Translations under genes and position numbers: made by a program
The notes under the pieces: generated by a model
Database searches by the model: none
The model's input: the letters and a program-made list of their open reading frames with translations, nothing else
Told to the model about the DNA's origin: nothing
Assembly: GCA_031841125.1 (NCBI GenBank)
Contig: CM063110.1
Span: 57,201,946 to 57,265,945, forward strand
Source: Acanthococcus lagerstroemiae
Taxonomy: Eukaryota > Arthropoda > Insecta > Hemiptera > Eriococcidae
DNA length: 64,000 nucleotides
Direction: 5' to 3'
Shown here: positions 11,059 through 22,835 of the stretch, piece by piece
Layout: each line of letters begins with the position of its first letter
Numbering within the stretch: the stretch's first letter is position 1

Positions 11059-11577
11059 GTGAGACACCCTCTACACTGCCCGTTTTTGGGCATTGACTTC
11101 CACCACCTTTTTCCATCTTTTTCTGTCTTGGGCTATGCTGGCCCGGTTAGGTCCAACTGCTCGAGTAACTTCTTCCAGAAATTTCGTAAGCGGCCTTCCT
11201 CTCCTTCTTTTCAGGTCATACGGTACCCAGCTTGTAGTGGCTATACTCCACTTTTTGCTCGACTCCCTAGCCAAATGCCCCACATATTTGAATTTCAATT
11301 TTTTATTCCGTAGCCAATCATTTCCGCCCCAGTTTTCCTGATGATGTCAATTTTGCTAATTTAATTTTTAATCTTGATCCCCAGGGTACTCCTGACCCCG
11401 AAATGTGTGGTCTTAGTAAGCTTTTTTGCTTTTTGGTTAACGACCAAGTTTAGGCACCATATTGATAGTACCGGCAGGACCGCGCTGTCAAGTATTCTGG
11501 TTTTGTTTTTGACCCTCATTTTATTTTTGAATAAAAATTTTAATGACCAAAACACGCTTTCCATGCTTTTGTGACTC
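11059..11577 (-). pseudogene. LINE C-terminal fragment
   Basis: On the minus strand, a first segment reads FWSLKFLFKNKMRVKNKTRI..SAVLPVLSIWCLN and STLGIKIKN. A second reads KFKYVGHLARESSKKWS, then RRRGRPLTKFLEEVTR and AQDRKRWKKVVE. This is the usual tail of RTE-like LINEs (K.GH.AR...RW...RGRP..R..D). The two segments are in different frames. A piece of LINE endonuclease in the same orientation lies at 11740-11975; both may come from one element. Confidence 0.82.
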
Positions 11578-11739
11578 TTTGTTTCAGTGTCTTATCCATG
11601 TACTCCCCAAAGGAGATTGACTGTCTGGAAAACCCTGGAAGAATTTTCGATGAAATTCTTCGGAGATTTAGAAAATTTTTCCTGAAGATTCTCGATGAAA
11701 TTCTTCAAAAGCCATCGGCGTTTTCACCGAATATTTCTC
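11578..11739. repeat. Continuation of the 8.6-11-kb repeat type
   Basis: TTTTCGATGAAATTCTTCGG-type words reappear here between the two LINE fragments, showing that the array and the LINE pieces are intermixed. Confidence 0.6.
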
Positions 11740-11975
11740 ATGAAATTCTGGTCGAAGAGATCGCTCGCCTGCCGAAACAACGTGCACCTGGTTTCGCTAA
11801 AAACTAGTTTTCCTATGGCGAAAAGAAAACCCACTGACCCTGTATACTCCCCCGTCCAAAAATCATTTTCTTCTGGCCATCTCACTTCACTAATTCCAAT
11901 TATATCAAACTTCAATCTTCTCAGCCTGCCTCATTCATTGTTCTTACATTCCATATTCCTATTCTCAATACTGAT
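11740..11975 (-). pseudogene. LINE apurinic-type endonuclease, N-terminal fragment
   Basis: On the minus strand the frame at 11724-11915 gives KFDIIGISEVRWPEENDFWT, the helix-strand segment around the catalytic Glu of non-LTR APE-type endonucleases (IGISEVRW). Just upstream, in a shifted frame, GIWNVRTMNEAG-like sequence supplies the preceding NVRT block. The fragment then runs into unrelated or repeat DNA. Confidence 0.78.
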
Positions 11976-12047
11976 AGTTTTTCACTAAGTAGTCTCTGCC
12001 CGGACATTTGAGTGGGAAACTTTACATGTCTGGAATTATCATTTACT

Positions 12048-12059
12048 TTATGAGTTGCC
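12048..12059. repeat. Target-site duplication, 5' copy (RTE at 12060-15076)
   Basis: TTATGAGTTGCC here is repeated at 15077-15088, directly after the LINE tail. The 12-bp match brackets the element. The first bases could also come from the (ATT)n tail. Confidence 0.8.
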
Positions 12060-12231
12060 TACACCCCCGGTAAGTTTGGTCAGCGAGGGGGTGTACGACT
12101 GTAACACCTCACCCACTCCTACTCCACAACCCGATCCCTCCTTTCAACCATGTTGTGGCAAAACCAACACAAAAATCAAAGTAGAACAAAATTACGAAAC
12201 AATCAAAAAGGAAAAAAAGAAAAAGAAAAAT

Positions 12232-12960
12232 TTTGATCTAAAAATAGGCACCCTAAATGTAAGAACTCTAAAAAGCTCAGACAATCTAAAAGCACTAGAA
12301 GAGACTATGGTAGAAGCTCAACTAGATATTTTAGGAATTTCGGAAGCACGTAGAAATGAAGAAAAAATCTACCAAACAAAAAACAACTGCATGTTCTGCC
12401 ATATAGGTAACAACCTGGGGCAAAGGGGGTAGGTTTTCTAATTAGACCAAAGTTTAAAAATAACATCACAGAAATAAAAGGAATATCCGACAGGATAGCC
12501 AGTTTAAAACTGAAAATACAAAATAAGCATTTGACGCGGATCCAGGTCTATGCTTCCACAACTACATCCACAGAAGAGGACATAGAAAATTTCTGCGAGC
12601 TTTTGGGCAAACACTTCAAGAAACAAACTAAAAAAATAAGGGTAAAACAAAAATTATACCTATGGGAGATTTCAACAGCCAAATCGGAAAAAACAAACCA
12701 GAAGACAAACATATAATAGGTACTTACAACTACGGTAAACGAACCATGAGAGGAGAAAAACTTATCCTGGACCTAAAAATATTAAACGGCTTTTTCAAGA
12801 AAAATAGGAGATGGACGTGGATCAGCCCAAATCAGACACTAGAACCAGATCGATTTCGTTGTAACACCTAGGAAAAACAACAATATACTAAACTTTGAGG
12901 TTTCAAACAGGTTCAAATTTGTCTCCGATCATAGACTCATATTCATAGTTTTAAGACTAT
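12232..12960 (+). pseudogene. RTE endonuclease domain, frameshifted
   Basis: The frame reads FDLKIGTLNVRTL, LDILGISEARRNEEKIYQTK, then breaks at a G-run near 12428 (GGGGCAAAGGGGGT). Later pieces in other frames give MGDFNSQIGKNKPED, KNRRWTWISPNQ and FVSDHRLIF. These correspond to the NVRT, SE, GDFN, WTW.SP and SDHR blocks of the APE-like endonuclease that cuts target DNA. At least three frameshifts disable it. Confidence 0.85.
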
Positions 12961-13349
12961 CCGAAGTATCCTACTAAAAGCAAAATAAAATAAAATAAAA
13001 TAAAATAAAAAAAAAAAACACGAAAAGAAAACGTGTGGCTATACAGGAAAGTTCAGGCTACAAAAACAACAAAGAAGGTGAACAAACTCCACCTACAGTA
13101 ACTACAAAAGAAAACTTAAAAACTTTATGGGATACAAGAAAGACACTACTACACAAAAAAATAAATAAAAATCCCACTGACAGGGTCGAACTGAACATGG
13201 TATCAAAAAAAATAAAAGCCATACAAAGGGAAGAAGAAGAACGTTGGAGAACAGATATGATCAGTTCAACTCTGGAAGTACAAAGAATATGAAAAAATTA
13301 AACCGAAGTCTATCACTTGGAACCCAATTAATCACATATCTACTAAACA

Positions 13350-14990
13350 ATGAAGGAAACAGGATCTAATGATCGGGACGAAATAAACAAAATTGCCACA
13401 GAATTTTATAAAGATCTTTACTCATCCCAAACAACGACCAGCAGATCACTCCAAACCAGCTCACCCAATGAGATAGGCGAACCAGAACTGCCATTTATAC
13501 ACTCTGAAGTAGAATATGTGATTAAAAATCTGAAAAACAATAAGGCACCAGGAAACGACGGAATAAAAAACGAGCACATAACCTATGGACGGGGGGGGGG
13601 AGATGACAGAAACACTTACTTCTCTTTACAACAAAATTTTGATTTCAGGCAAAATACTCAAAAATTGGAAACCTTCAGATATATTTCTCCTACATAAAAA
13701 AGGAAATAGACACCTTACTGGGAACTACAGACCAATCAACTTATCTCCCACAGTCTCAAAAATTTTTTCGAAACTAATCGAAACGAGAATCAAGCATTAT
13801 TTAGAACCACAACAACCTCCCAACCAAGCGGGCTTTAGGAAAAATGTCTCCACATTGGACCATCTTCATACGATAAACCAAATCATAGAAAAATCCTTGG
13901 AATACGGTCTCAACATAAGCATTGCATTTATTGACTATAATAAAGCATTCGATTCCTTAGATCACTGATTTATTTTGGAATCACTAAAGAATCAGGGAGA
14001 ACCCCTTCAACTCGCGGAGCTAATAAAAGAAATGTATTCGGAACTAGGAAGCAGAATCGTTACCGACAAAAATGGAAATTACTTTGAAATCGGGAAAGGA
14101 GTCCGACAGGGCGACCCACTGTCACCCATCCTTTTTAATCTGGCACTTAAGGAAATATTTCGGAAACTTGATTGGGAAAACAAAAGGTCTAAATTTAAAC
14201 GGCACCACAGTCTCCAACTTGAGATTTGCAGACGATGTTGCTTTAATATCAAACTCAATGAGGGAGCTAGAGGAAATGATACACGAACTCAACAAAAATG
14301 GTAAAAACAGCTGGATTGACAATAAACACTGATAAATCCAAAATCATAACAACCTCAACGAATTCAACAAAAATCAAGATAGGAAACAAAAATTCTGAAG
14401 TAGTCCCAGAAACAGTATACTTGGGCCAACTAATCTCACTAGAAAATAGAACCGAAAAGGAGATAAAACGTAGGATCACACTGGCGTGGAAGAAAGTTTT
14501 GGACACTGAAGTACATCTTTAAAGGAAAATTCAAAAACAGGCAAAAAGACGAAATCTTCAATATGTGCGTAATACCAGTCTTGACATGTGGCTCCCCCAC
14601 TTGGTCCCCTACTTTCAGACAAATGAAGAAAATTGAGACAACACAAAACTCCATGATGAGGTCGATCCTAGGCTTAAAAATCAAAGACCAAGTCAATATA
14701 AAAAGCATTTGGAAAACATTACCCAACATCAAAAACTGTGTACAATCAATCCGAAATTTAAAATGGGGGTGGGCGGGACATATAGCCTACCTCAAGCCAG
14801 AATAACCAGTCAAGCTATCATTTGGTATTTGAACCAATTCAAAAAAGGGCAAACCAAAAACTAGGTGGAGGGACGAAATCGATCAATTTCTAAAAAATAA
14901 GCTTTTCCATCGAGTGGCACAAGATCGCAAAGAATGGGAGAGGGTGAGGTGTACCTTTGCCAACTATGGGCCGAAAGCATACTTAGAACA
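13350..14990 (+). pseudogene. RTE reverse transcriptase and C-terminal region, frameshifted
   Basis: Blocks in order: NNKAPGNDGIKNEH, HKKGNRHLTGNYRPINLSPT, NQAGFRKNVSTLDHLHTINQ, IAFIDYNKAFDSLDH (motif A), a TGA stop near 13967, RQGDPLSPILFNL (motif B), LRFADDVALIS in another frame (motif C with FADD), then VYLGQLISLENRTEKEI, NMCVIPVLTCGSPTW, and GWAGHIAYL near 14770. The catalytic aspartates are still visible, but the frame changes several times, so no product is possible. The closest relative in the window is 60240-62703. Confidence 0.88.
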
Positions 14991-15076
14991 GTAAACGCTC
15001 TTTGAAGGTGCGACCGAGAAATCTAACTAGGTACTATTATAACACTGTAATGCTCTCAATAAAGGTATAATAATAA

Positions 15077-15088
15077 TTATGAGTTGCC
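15077..15088. repeat. Target-site duplication, 3' copy
   Basis: TTATGAGTTGCC, matching 12048-12059. Confidence 0.8.
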
Positions 15089-17556
15089 AGCATCATTGTT
15101 GTGGTGGAGACACATCTCTCGGGGAAAATACTGAAGTCTATCCCTTTGCTTTCATCAGGGTTTATCAGTCGGAGTTTTCCTTCTTTTGTTCTTCTGGATT
15201 TTCCCTTGAAACCCCTTCACTACGCCACGGTGGCACACACAGAAGAGGTGTCAAGAATAATACAACTAATTTCTTCGATACTGGAATCAAATTTACAGGT
15301 TTTCAAGGTCGCTGAATTCGTTTTTAGAGTTAGCTGTTAGTTTCGACTGCCTTGGATTGCCACTGCAGACGACTGAATCCCTACGCGGGTCATTTTAATG
15401 TGACGGGGTAAAGTTAGTGCAAAATTCAATGCAACACTGAGAAATTTATGACACGACCGCGTTTCTTCGACTCTTAGTATCTCAGAGTCGACTATTTACT
15501 CCTACTCTGACTCCCGGCTCCCGGACGGGACTCTTCATTTTTCATCATGTGTTCCGCCTTCGACAATAGCATTTTCGGAAGCGTAGCATCTTGGGACCAT
15601 AACTCACACGGATCGGTTTTTCTTGCGCGACAACATTGCTGATTGAGATATTTCTAACGACTAAAAAACTTTCAAAGCTCTTCATTCTCGAACGACGAGC
15701 ACGGTGTCCTCTTCCAAGTTGGAATTCCGACGAGCAAAAAAGTACCTACATTGTGTTTGCCGCGGTTATTCCATCTCGCCGACCGCCTTTCGGGTCTCTA
15801 ATAAAAAGTTGGCTTTCTTTTTTCTTCGTTTCTTCGCGAAACTGTTTTCTGCTTCTGCAAATATTATGTCGTCCGCTAAGTTGGTAAGCTATACGCGTCA
15901 ACGTATCGAAAATATATATATGTATAAGAAAGATACCCCCGCGGTGAAAAATTCCAATAAACTTTATTAGAAGATTTAATATGCAATATTAAACGTCTGG
16001 GTATATTTTATCACGCTTCGCCAAACTATTAGAAACGTATTACACTTTATTATGAGTAAGTAAGCAGCGTGCAAACAGAGAAAGGAGGACGTAGCAGGCG
16101 AGAGAGCGAGAGCTTAATAATTGGAATATAAATTTTATTTATTGTATATATTATTCGTTAAAATATTATTTCCGCGTTCTGTAATACATCGAGCGAGTAA
16201 AAATTTCTTCAGTTTTTCGCATTTTAAAGAAACGATTTTTTTTTTTTTTTTGTTGACATTTCTCGACTTGGAAGCGCTGGTTGAGGAACGTCGCTCGATA
16301 AATATGTATTTTACTCGCGACAGGTTTGACGGATGTGGTTGATTTCTCTGGTCTACGGTTGACCTGTTTGTGTTCGAATTCTTATGCAGTTTCGGTGGAG
16401 CTTGAAAGGGGGCGGAAAGATTCTCGGTGAATACGCGAGTAAATCGTCTTCCTCGATGCTCAGCTTTCGTAATCACGATCGGTTTTCGTTTCTTCGGCAA
16501 ATTGAATCACTTTGTAAACATTCTTTTTTTTCTTTTTGGTTCTCCTCCTTCGTCGTCCTCGCCGACCGATTTATCTAGGAAAAGATTCGAGATTCGTGCC
16601 GAGCGATGTAATTTCGCAGTAGAACAAATCTTACTTTGTTTTTTTGTTCACGTTTTCTTTTTTTCTTTTTTTTTTTCTGTCGGTATTGCAGCGAGAGCTT
16701 TGAAAAATATTGAAAAATTTTGTGTAAGATTTTGTCCCTTCTTCTCCTGTGGTGTCACGAGCACATGTTGTTCCTTCTGTTAAATGTCTTTTCTTAACCC
16801 TCTGCAGTTCTCACTTATTCACTTCTTTTTTATCGTCGTTAGGTACTCGATTTCATTATCCATAGCAGGACTGGAAAATTACGTTATTTCGATGCTTCTA
16901 ATATTACGCGTTGTCTGGTTTATAATTTCCAACGTTCGTTATTAGGGTGTCTAACAAAATCGAATTTTGAAAATAAATTACATCCCCCCCCCCATTCGCT
17001 ATGAATGCGCTAAAATGCAAATACATTATGGGTATCATTTTAAAAGAAAAATTAAGTTGGATACACTACTACGATAATTTTTGTTCAATTTCAAAATTGA
17101 TGATCTAGCAAAGTATCTACCTAAGAAGTCCAATCTTCTTTTTAATAGGAGATGGCGCACTCGAGAGATATTGCTCCTATTTGTAATTTCTTGATGGTTG
17201 ATGAAAGTGATGCGGGCAACAGAAAGGATACCTCACATGCAAAAGAACGTATTTTTCTAAAAGCTTTCCTGCTGATTCATCAATCATTAAGTATTTTCAA
17301 TTTTTTTTATTTTTTTATTTTTTCGGAGTCGGGAATTATTTTTAGTATTTTTGAATAAAACATTATGGATGTCCTTTTTCGGGGGGGGGGGGGGAGAAAG
17401 AAACAGAATTGGTGCAAAATATGCGGTAAATGCCAACATATGCGAAATATGCAAAATGAAGCGCTCTGCTCATTTGACTCAGAATTCTGTCATTCGTGAA
17501 GATCTTCTGAAACTTCATCTGTAACTGATGTTACTCTTGAAGTAGAGAAATCTAAT
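15089..17556. other. Non-repetitive region without a recognised gene
   Basis: Relatively CpG-rich between 15350 and 16650 compared with the transposon DNA around it. A minus-strand frame of 121 codons (16135-16500) is basic and low-complexity; I do not recognise it. ATGTCGTCCGCTAAGTTG followed by GTAAGC at about 15867-15890 could be a short first coding exon with a splice donor, but nothing else supports this. G- and C-runs occur at 16984 and 17381. Confidence 0.35.
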
Positions 17557-17920
17557 CGACTGCTACCATGCAGATGACATGAAAATACTTAAAAAGATGA
17601 CTTCCTTCTCAGACTCTATTGAGCTCCAGGCAGATCGGAATTCTATTGTTTGTTGGAGCGATCGGAATCTACCTGTTGTCCTTCAATAAATCCAGATGTC
17701 AAAGCACTACTTTTAGTCGCATAAAGAAGTCGGTGCCACACCCTTTTGCATTACGAGATTATATGTAGACGGCAAGTATTCAGGAAGTAAGGGACTTAGG
17801 TGTGGGCTACTACTGGATAACAAATTGTCATTTTCCAGACACTTAGACCTCATCACCTCAATATGTAAGAGAATAGCCTGTTTTATCAACAGGAACAGCG
17901 TTAATTATGAGAAATATGAA
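17557..17920 (+). pseudogene. CR1/Jockey-like LINE reverse transcriptase, upstream part
   Basis: With one or two frameshifts the plus strand reads YHADDMKILKK (degenerate YADD), SIELQADRNSIVCWSDRN, LLSFNKSRCQSTTFSR and SIQEVRDLGV, LLDNKLSFSRHLDLITSIC, INRNSVNYEKY. This is the block after the catalytic motif in CR1/Jockey-type reverse transcriptases (LQ.DLN.L..W, KC....FSR, DLGV.LD..L.F..H). The frame stops at the hAT insertion and continues at 20366 (EKYDSKKLLFFVLVRSVLD). Confidence 0.8.
17913..17920. repeat. 8-bp target duplication, left (hAT at 17921-20365)
   Basis: AATATGAA; the right copy at 20366-20373 is AATATGAT (7 of 8). Confidence 0.75.
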
Positions 17921-20365
17921 CAAGGACAAGGGCGTACCGACAGGGGGTAGAGGGGTAACCTACCCCGCCAGGAATTTTTCACTCAACAGTTGGGAAAATT
18001 TGCCATTTCAGTCAGACGCAGCTGGGAACATCCAACAAGCCAAAAGTTCTTTTTTTTATTTTTTTGCTTGTTTTGACACTTGAGAATTGAGTTGAGAAGT
18101 TGAGAAAATCTAATAAATCAAAAGTTTTTATTTTTACTTTGATATTTGGGAATTCTGAGTAGAGTCACCATCAGTTGGAAAAATCCAATAAGTCAATCGA
18201 AAGTTGTTTGTTTGTTTTGCTTACTTAGATGCTTGGGAATTGAGTTGAGAAGTTGGAAAAAATCTACCAAGTCAAATGTTTTTTTTTGTTTTTTTTTTTG
18301 CTCTGATATTTGGGAATTTTAAGTTGAGTCATCAGTTGGAAAAATCCAATAAGTCAATCAAGTTTTTGTTTCTGTTTGTTTTTGCTTGTTTTGACACTTG
18401 GGAATTGAGTTGAAAAGTTGGGAAAAGGCAACAAGTCAAAAGTGGTTTTTTTGGTTTTTTTTTTTTTTTTTTGCTTTGATATTTGGGAATTTTAAGTTGA
18501 GTCATCAGTTGGAAAAATCCAATATGCCAGTCAAGTTATTGTTTCTGTTGGTTTTTGCTTGTTTTGACACTTGGGAATTGACTTGAGAAGTTGGGAAAAT
18601 CCAACAAGTCAAATTTTTTTTTGCTTCGTTATTAGGGAATTTTGAGTAGAGTCATCAGTTGGAAAAATCCAATAAGTCAATCAAAAGTTTTTTCCCCCGC
18701 TTGCTCTGACACTTGGGAATTGAGTTGAGAAGGTGGAAAATCCAACAAGTCAAAAGGTTTTTTTTGCTTTGATACTTGGGAATTTTGAGTTAAGTCATCA
18801 GTTGGAAAAATTCAATAGGTCAATCAAAAGTTTTTCCCCTGCTTGCTTTGACACTTGGAAATTGAGTTGAGAAGTTGGGAAAAATCTACCAAGTCAAATA
18901 TTTTTATTTTTTTTATTTGATATTTGAGAATTTTAAGTTGATTCATAAGTTGGAAAAATCCAATAAGTCAATCAAGTTTTTGTTTTCGTTTGTTTTTGCT
19001 TGTTTTGATACTTGGGAATTGAGCTGAGAAGTTGGGAGAATCCAACAAGTCAAAAGGTTTTTTGTTTTTTTTGGCTTTGATATTGGGGAATTTAGAGTTG
19101 AGTCATCAGTGGAAAAATTCAATAGATCGATCAAAAGTTTTTTCGACACTTACTTTTTGACACTTGGGAATTGAGTTGAGAAGTTGGAAAAATCCGAAAA
19201 GTGAAAAAAGGTTTTTTTTTTGCTTTGATATTTGGAATTTTTGAGTAGTAATCAGTTAGAAAAATCCACTGAGTCAATCATTTATTTTTTTCTTTTTTGC
19301 TTGTTTTGACACTTGGGAATTAAGTTGAGAAGTTGGGTAAATCCAACAAGTCAAAAGGTTTTTTATTTTTGCATTGATATTTTTGCACAAATAACTTAAA
19401 CAGACTGTCGAATGATCTTCGAGTTGAATGTATAAGTGCAAAGAATTTTAAGTTGAGTCGTGAGTTAAAAAAATCCAATAAGTCGATCAAGTTTTTGTTT
19501 GTGTTTGTTGGTTTTGACACTTGGGAATTGAGCTGAAAAGTTGGGACACAAGTCAAAACTTTTTTTTCTTTTTTTTTGTTGCTTACATTGATATGTGGGA
19601 ATTTTATGTTGAGCCATCAGTTGGAAAAATCCAATAAGTCAATCAAGATTCTGTTTCTGTTTGTTTTTGCTTGTTTTGACACTTGGAAATTGAGTTGAGA
19701 AGTTGGAAAAGTCCAACAAGTCCGAATGTTTTTTTTTTTTTTTTGCTTTGGTATTTGGGAATTTTGAGTTGAGCCATCAGTTGGAAAAATCCAATAGGTC
19801 AATCATCAAAAGTTTTTTTCCCCGCTTGCTTTGACACTTGGGAATTGAGTTGAGAAGTTGGGGAAAATCTACTAAGTCAAAAGGTTTTCTTCGCTTTGAT
19901 GTTTGGGAATTTTAAGTTGAGTCATCAGTTGGAAAAATTCAATAGATCATTCAAAAGTTTTTTTTCCACTTGCTTTTGGACACTCGGGAATTGAGTAAAG
20001 AAGTTGGAAAAATCCAACAAGTCAAAAGGTTTTTTTTTTTGTTTGATATTTGGGATTTTTGAGTAGTCATCAGTTGGAAAAATCCAATGACTCAATCAAA
20101 AGTTTTTTTTGCTTGTTTTGACACTTGGGAGTTAAGTTGAGAAGTTGGAAGAATCCAACAAGTCAAAAGGTTTTTCTTTAGTTTTGCTTTGATATATTTG
20201 GGGATTTTGAGTTGAGTCATCAGGTGAACAAATCTAATAAGTCAACCAAGAGTTTTTTTAAAATTAATTTGATGTTTTGATACTTGGAACTTTTGAATTC
20301 AGTCACTGAGGACTTCCATACTTTTGCACTCCCCCCCCCCCGAAAAACTCTACGGTAAGTCCTTG
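17921..20365. mobile_element. Non-autonomous hAT-like element carrying a minisatellite
   Basis: The 2445-bp element begins CAAGGACAAGGGCGTACC and ends GGTAAGTCCTTG, giving short imperfect inverted ends (CAAGGAC/GTCCTTG, then TACC). An 8-bp near-identical target duplication and G/C-rich subterminal tracts fit hAT. No transposase frame is present; almost the whole interior is the tandem array at 17990-20260. Removing the element rejoins the LINE frame as NYEKYDSKKLLFF, so the boundaries are well supported. Confidence 0.78.
17990..20260. repeat. Minisatellite, about 14 units of 140-170 bp
   Basis: Each unit has two related halves: GACACTTGGGAATTGAGTTG with GAAAATCCAACAAGTCAAAA, then TTTGATATTTGGGAATTTT with GTTGGAAAAATCCAATAAGT. 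Halves are separated by variable T-runs. Starts of the first half lie near 18072, 18228, 18394, 18566, 18708, 18849, 19013, 19156, 19307, 19516, 19678, 19831, 19979 and 20118. The dimeric structure suggests duplication of a 70-80-bp ancestor and then amplification as a dimer. Short frames inside are artefacts. Confidence 0.92.
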
Positions 20366-20820
20366 AATATGATTCCAAGAAGCTATTATTTTTTGTTTTG
20401 GTAAGATCAGTCTTGGATTTAGTGCAATTATCTGGAAGCTGCACGATAAAAAATCCAAAAAACATTTTTGAAATATCTATATTATGATCTCTGTTTACAC
20501 ATCACTCATACAACCTGAAATACCTACACTTAACTATTGCAGGAGTTTGAGGTGATGAGTCTAGGTAACAGACGAAAATTATTAGTTATATTATTCCAGT
20601 GGGACATTATTAATGGAAGAGCCAAGGAGAGTGAAATTTTAGGTACTAAAAATTTCCGAATCCCAATGTTCAATAGTAGAGACAATGCTCTTTTTGCTGC
20701 CCCAAAGGGGTGTAACTCCAGCCTCTACTGCATACTCTGTCTTTACAATGAGGTAGCTAGAGCAAATGCAGAGGTGGATATTTGCTTTATAACTCGTAAA
20801 GCGTTTAATAACGTCATTTA
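20366..20820 (+). pseudogene. CR1/Jockey-like LINE, C-terminal part
   Basis: Starts with YDSKKLLFFVLVRSVLDLVQ and continues, after degraded sequence, with the frame at 20537-20821: SLGNRRKLLVILFQWDIING, FRIPMFNSRDNALF, and NEVARANAEVDICFITRKAF. This SL..RR......F...IING pattern followed by FR.P..N.R and the final F...I is the usual carboxy terminus of Jockey/CR1-type polyproteins. It is the continuation of 17557-17920 beyond the hAT insertion. Confidence 0.78.
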
Positions 20821-22835
20821 GAAGCATTTATCGGCCTCTGAGCCAACTTGGTTTCAATGATTTCCTCCCTCTCTCCCTTTCCCTACACTCTAATGCTCCT
20901 CTTCGCTTTCATTTTCATTGTCATTTTCTTCTTCCCCTATCATCCCACAAGCTGACCCGCTTCGCGGCTCATCTAGACCATGGGCTAAAGTGAGTTGGCT
21001 GGGGGGGGGGGGAGGGCTAAAATTAGAGAGAAAAACTATTTGACGAAGTTGCAAGGGAGGTCCAGACCTCCTGGACACCTGCTCTTCAAGTCACATTGCG
21101 CTCATTCGGAGTGTCCAGCTGCTGTTTATTGCTTCATGTTTGTGTTGTTCAGACAAAGATGTTAGGGTTCTTAAAAATTCAATCTGATTATTAATTCTGA
21201 ATATAGTTTCCAAAAACTGAAATCTTCGGGATAAAAATTAATATCAGCTTTTTATTTGTGTAGTGATCTACAGTTTGATAAATATACGTACATACAGCAG
21301 AAGATATACCCTAGGATTTCGAAAATTACGTCAAATTTCTAATCCGACTTGAAGTCCCTAAATTTTCCAGTTAAAATAGGCGAAAAAGCTTCATTTAGGA
21401 TCGAATCAAAAATCCGATGAAATTTTGAAATCAACAACCCGAAAACACCCGTTATTAAAACATTGGCACATTTTTCAAAAAAAAAAAAATTTATTTGGCC
21501 GTCTTGTGAGTGAACTTTGAATCTTGGGCTCCCAGTTAGGATCAACCCAAACATCCGAATGAATATTCGAAATCAATGACCCAGGAAATTTTTACATTGG
21601 TAAGTTCTCATTAGAATACAAGGAAGCCACTTATTTCTTTAGAAGGATTTTCCAGACTTTTCTCGGTTTTCCAGACCAATTTTCCAAATTTACCCTGACA
21701 TTCTTCTAGCTAGTATTGTACACAGCTTTGAGAATACTTACTACTTGAGATCAAATTTGATTTTAATAAATACTATGAACATTGTGTATATTATTTAATT
21801 CTCAATATTCCCTAAAGATTCCTTGACTTTGACTGAAATTGTAGCAATGCCCTCACTTTCCCTAGACTTTTTCCGGTTTCCCCAATTTTCCAGAGACCTA
21901 GGTTGATAGGAAATTTCAGCCCGCCTTTCGGAAGATTTCATTAGTAGTGTACCCTGTATTTCCAGATTTTTTTTTTGCTTTTCCAGTCAAAATTAGATCC
22001 GTCACCATGTAACGTACAAAATTTCTGCTTGTCTCCTCTCCCTCCCCCAGGAGCACTTCCTGTTTACGATACCGTCTTTATAGCTTGAGTCCAAAAGAGC
22101 TTTACGAATTATCTTATACAAGTTTGGAGGGGGTTTCAAGAGCCATAAATGACAGCCTTAAAAACCCTTAATCTCTCTGCATGGGTGATGAAATTTTGAA
22201 GAAGTCTCAAATGAGTTCTCGACCATCATGAAGAAGAAGATGTGAGATGGAATGGTCGATACAGAGGACCGATGAACGAAGCTCGGCCCACACTGGACAC
22301 AACGACTCAGTGCCATATCCTGAAGCTGCTGCAGACTGCCCTACTGAGTTCACCCCGCTGTGCATTACCTTCCTGCATCGCCACACGTACAAAGATGAAG
22401 AGGTGAAGGACGAAGGAAGGAGAGGTGCACCAGAATTCCAGGTTAATGCTCGATGAGCGCTGCCCGGTCAGTAGAATGTCCCACAGTGGCCCTGGCAAGA
22501 CAGCGCGAATCCGAAGCGGAGAGACGAAATGGGTGACCGAATCAAGACGTCCCTCTGGTCACCGATGCGATACTCGAAACGACAGTTTCCTGGCCAGGGG
22601 TGCGGTATCTGGGGAGCTATTTTAGCATGCGTGCATCACCATACGCTCCCCCAATGAAAAACAAAAGTCTCAAACAGTCTTGAACAGATTAAAAACAGTC
22701 CGAAAAGTGAGTTACCAAGACTGAAGAACGTTTCGAAGAGCCTCGAATAAAAATGGAAAAGTCTTAAAACGTTTAAATCAGGTTTGAAATAGGTTCAAAC
22801 CACCCGAATAATACCTATTATAATTTTTTACTTAC
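20821..22835. other. Non-coding; contains a degraded TTCCAG-type MITE remnant
   Basis: No gene recognised. At about 21640-21910 the words TTTTCCAGACTTTTCTCGG and CCCAATTTTCCAG resemble the interior of the MITE at 46986-47386, without clear ends. A stretch near 20985-21075 (TTTGACGAAGTTGCAAGGG) resembles the right part of the MITE at 38758-39161. The more GC-rich block 22240-22620 has no recognisable protein. Confidence 0.4.

Larger units (their letters stand above)
12060..15076 (+). mobile_element. RTE-type LINE, degraded, full span with target duplication
   Basis: A 3.0-kb non-LTR retrotransposon. The 5' end (CCCCCGGTAAGTTTGGTCAG) matches the 5' end of the sister copy at 59656. The single long protein is broken into many pieces, but the order is complete: endonuclease, reverse transcriptase, C-terminal GH-A-type tail. 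It ends in an ATA/ATT-rich simple tail, typical of RTE elements. A TTAAAATAAA-type (AAAAT)n run at about 12983-13012 and a G-run at about 13590 have expanded inside it. The element is older than the copy at 59656 judging by the number of stops and shifts. Confidence 0.88.

Noticed and set aside
15867..15890. ATG followed six codons later by GTAAGC, as a possible first coding exon.
   Set aside because: Too short to support; no second exon or promoter evidence.
16135..16500. 121-codon basic frame on the minus strand (starts MPKKRKPIVITK).
   Set aside because: No recognisable domain, ends in a poly-Lys run from a T-tract; could not be supported as a gene.
18398..19802. Short frames on both strands in the minisatellite.
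   Set aside because: They repeat the array unit and interrupt at T-runs; not genes.
17990..20260. CRISPR-like array of regularly spaced repeats.
   Set aside because: Units are dimeric, diverged, of variable length and separated by T-runs, in a eukaryotic transposon; a minisatellite.
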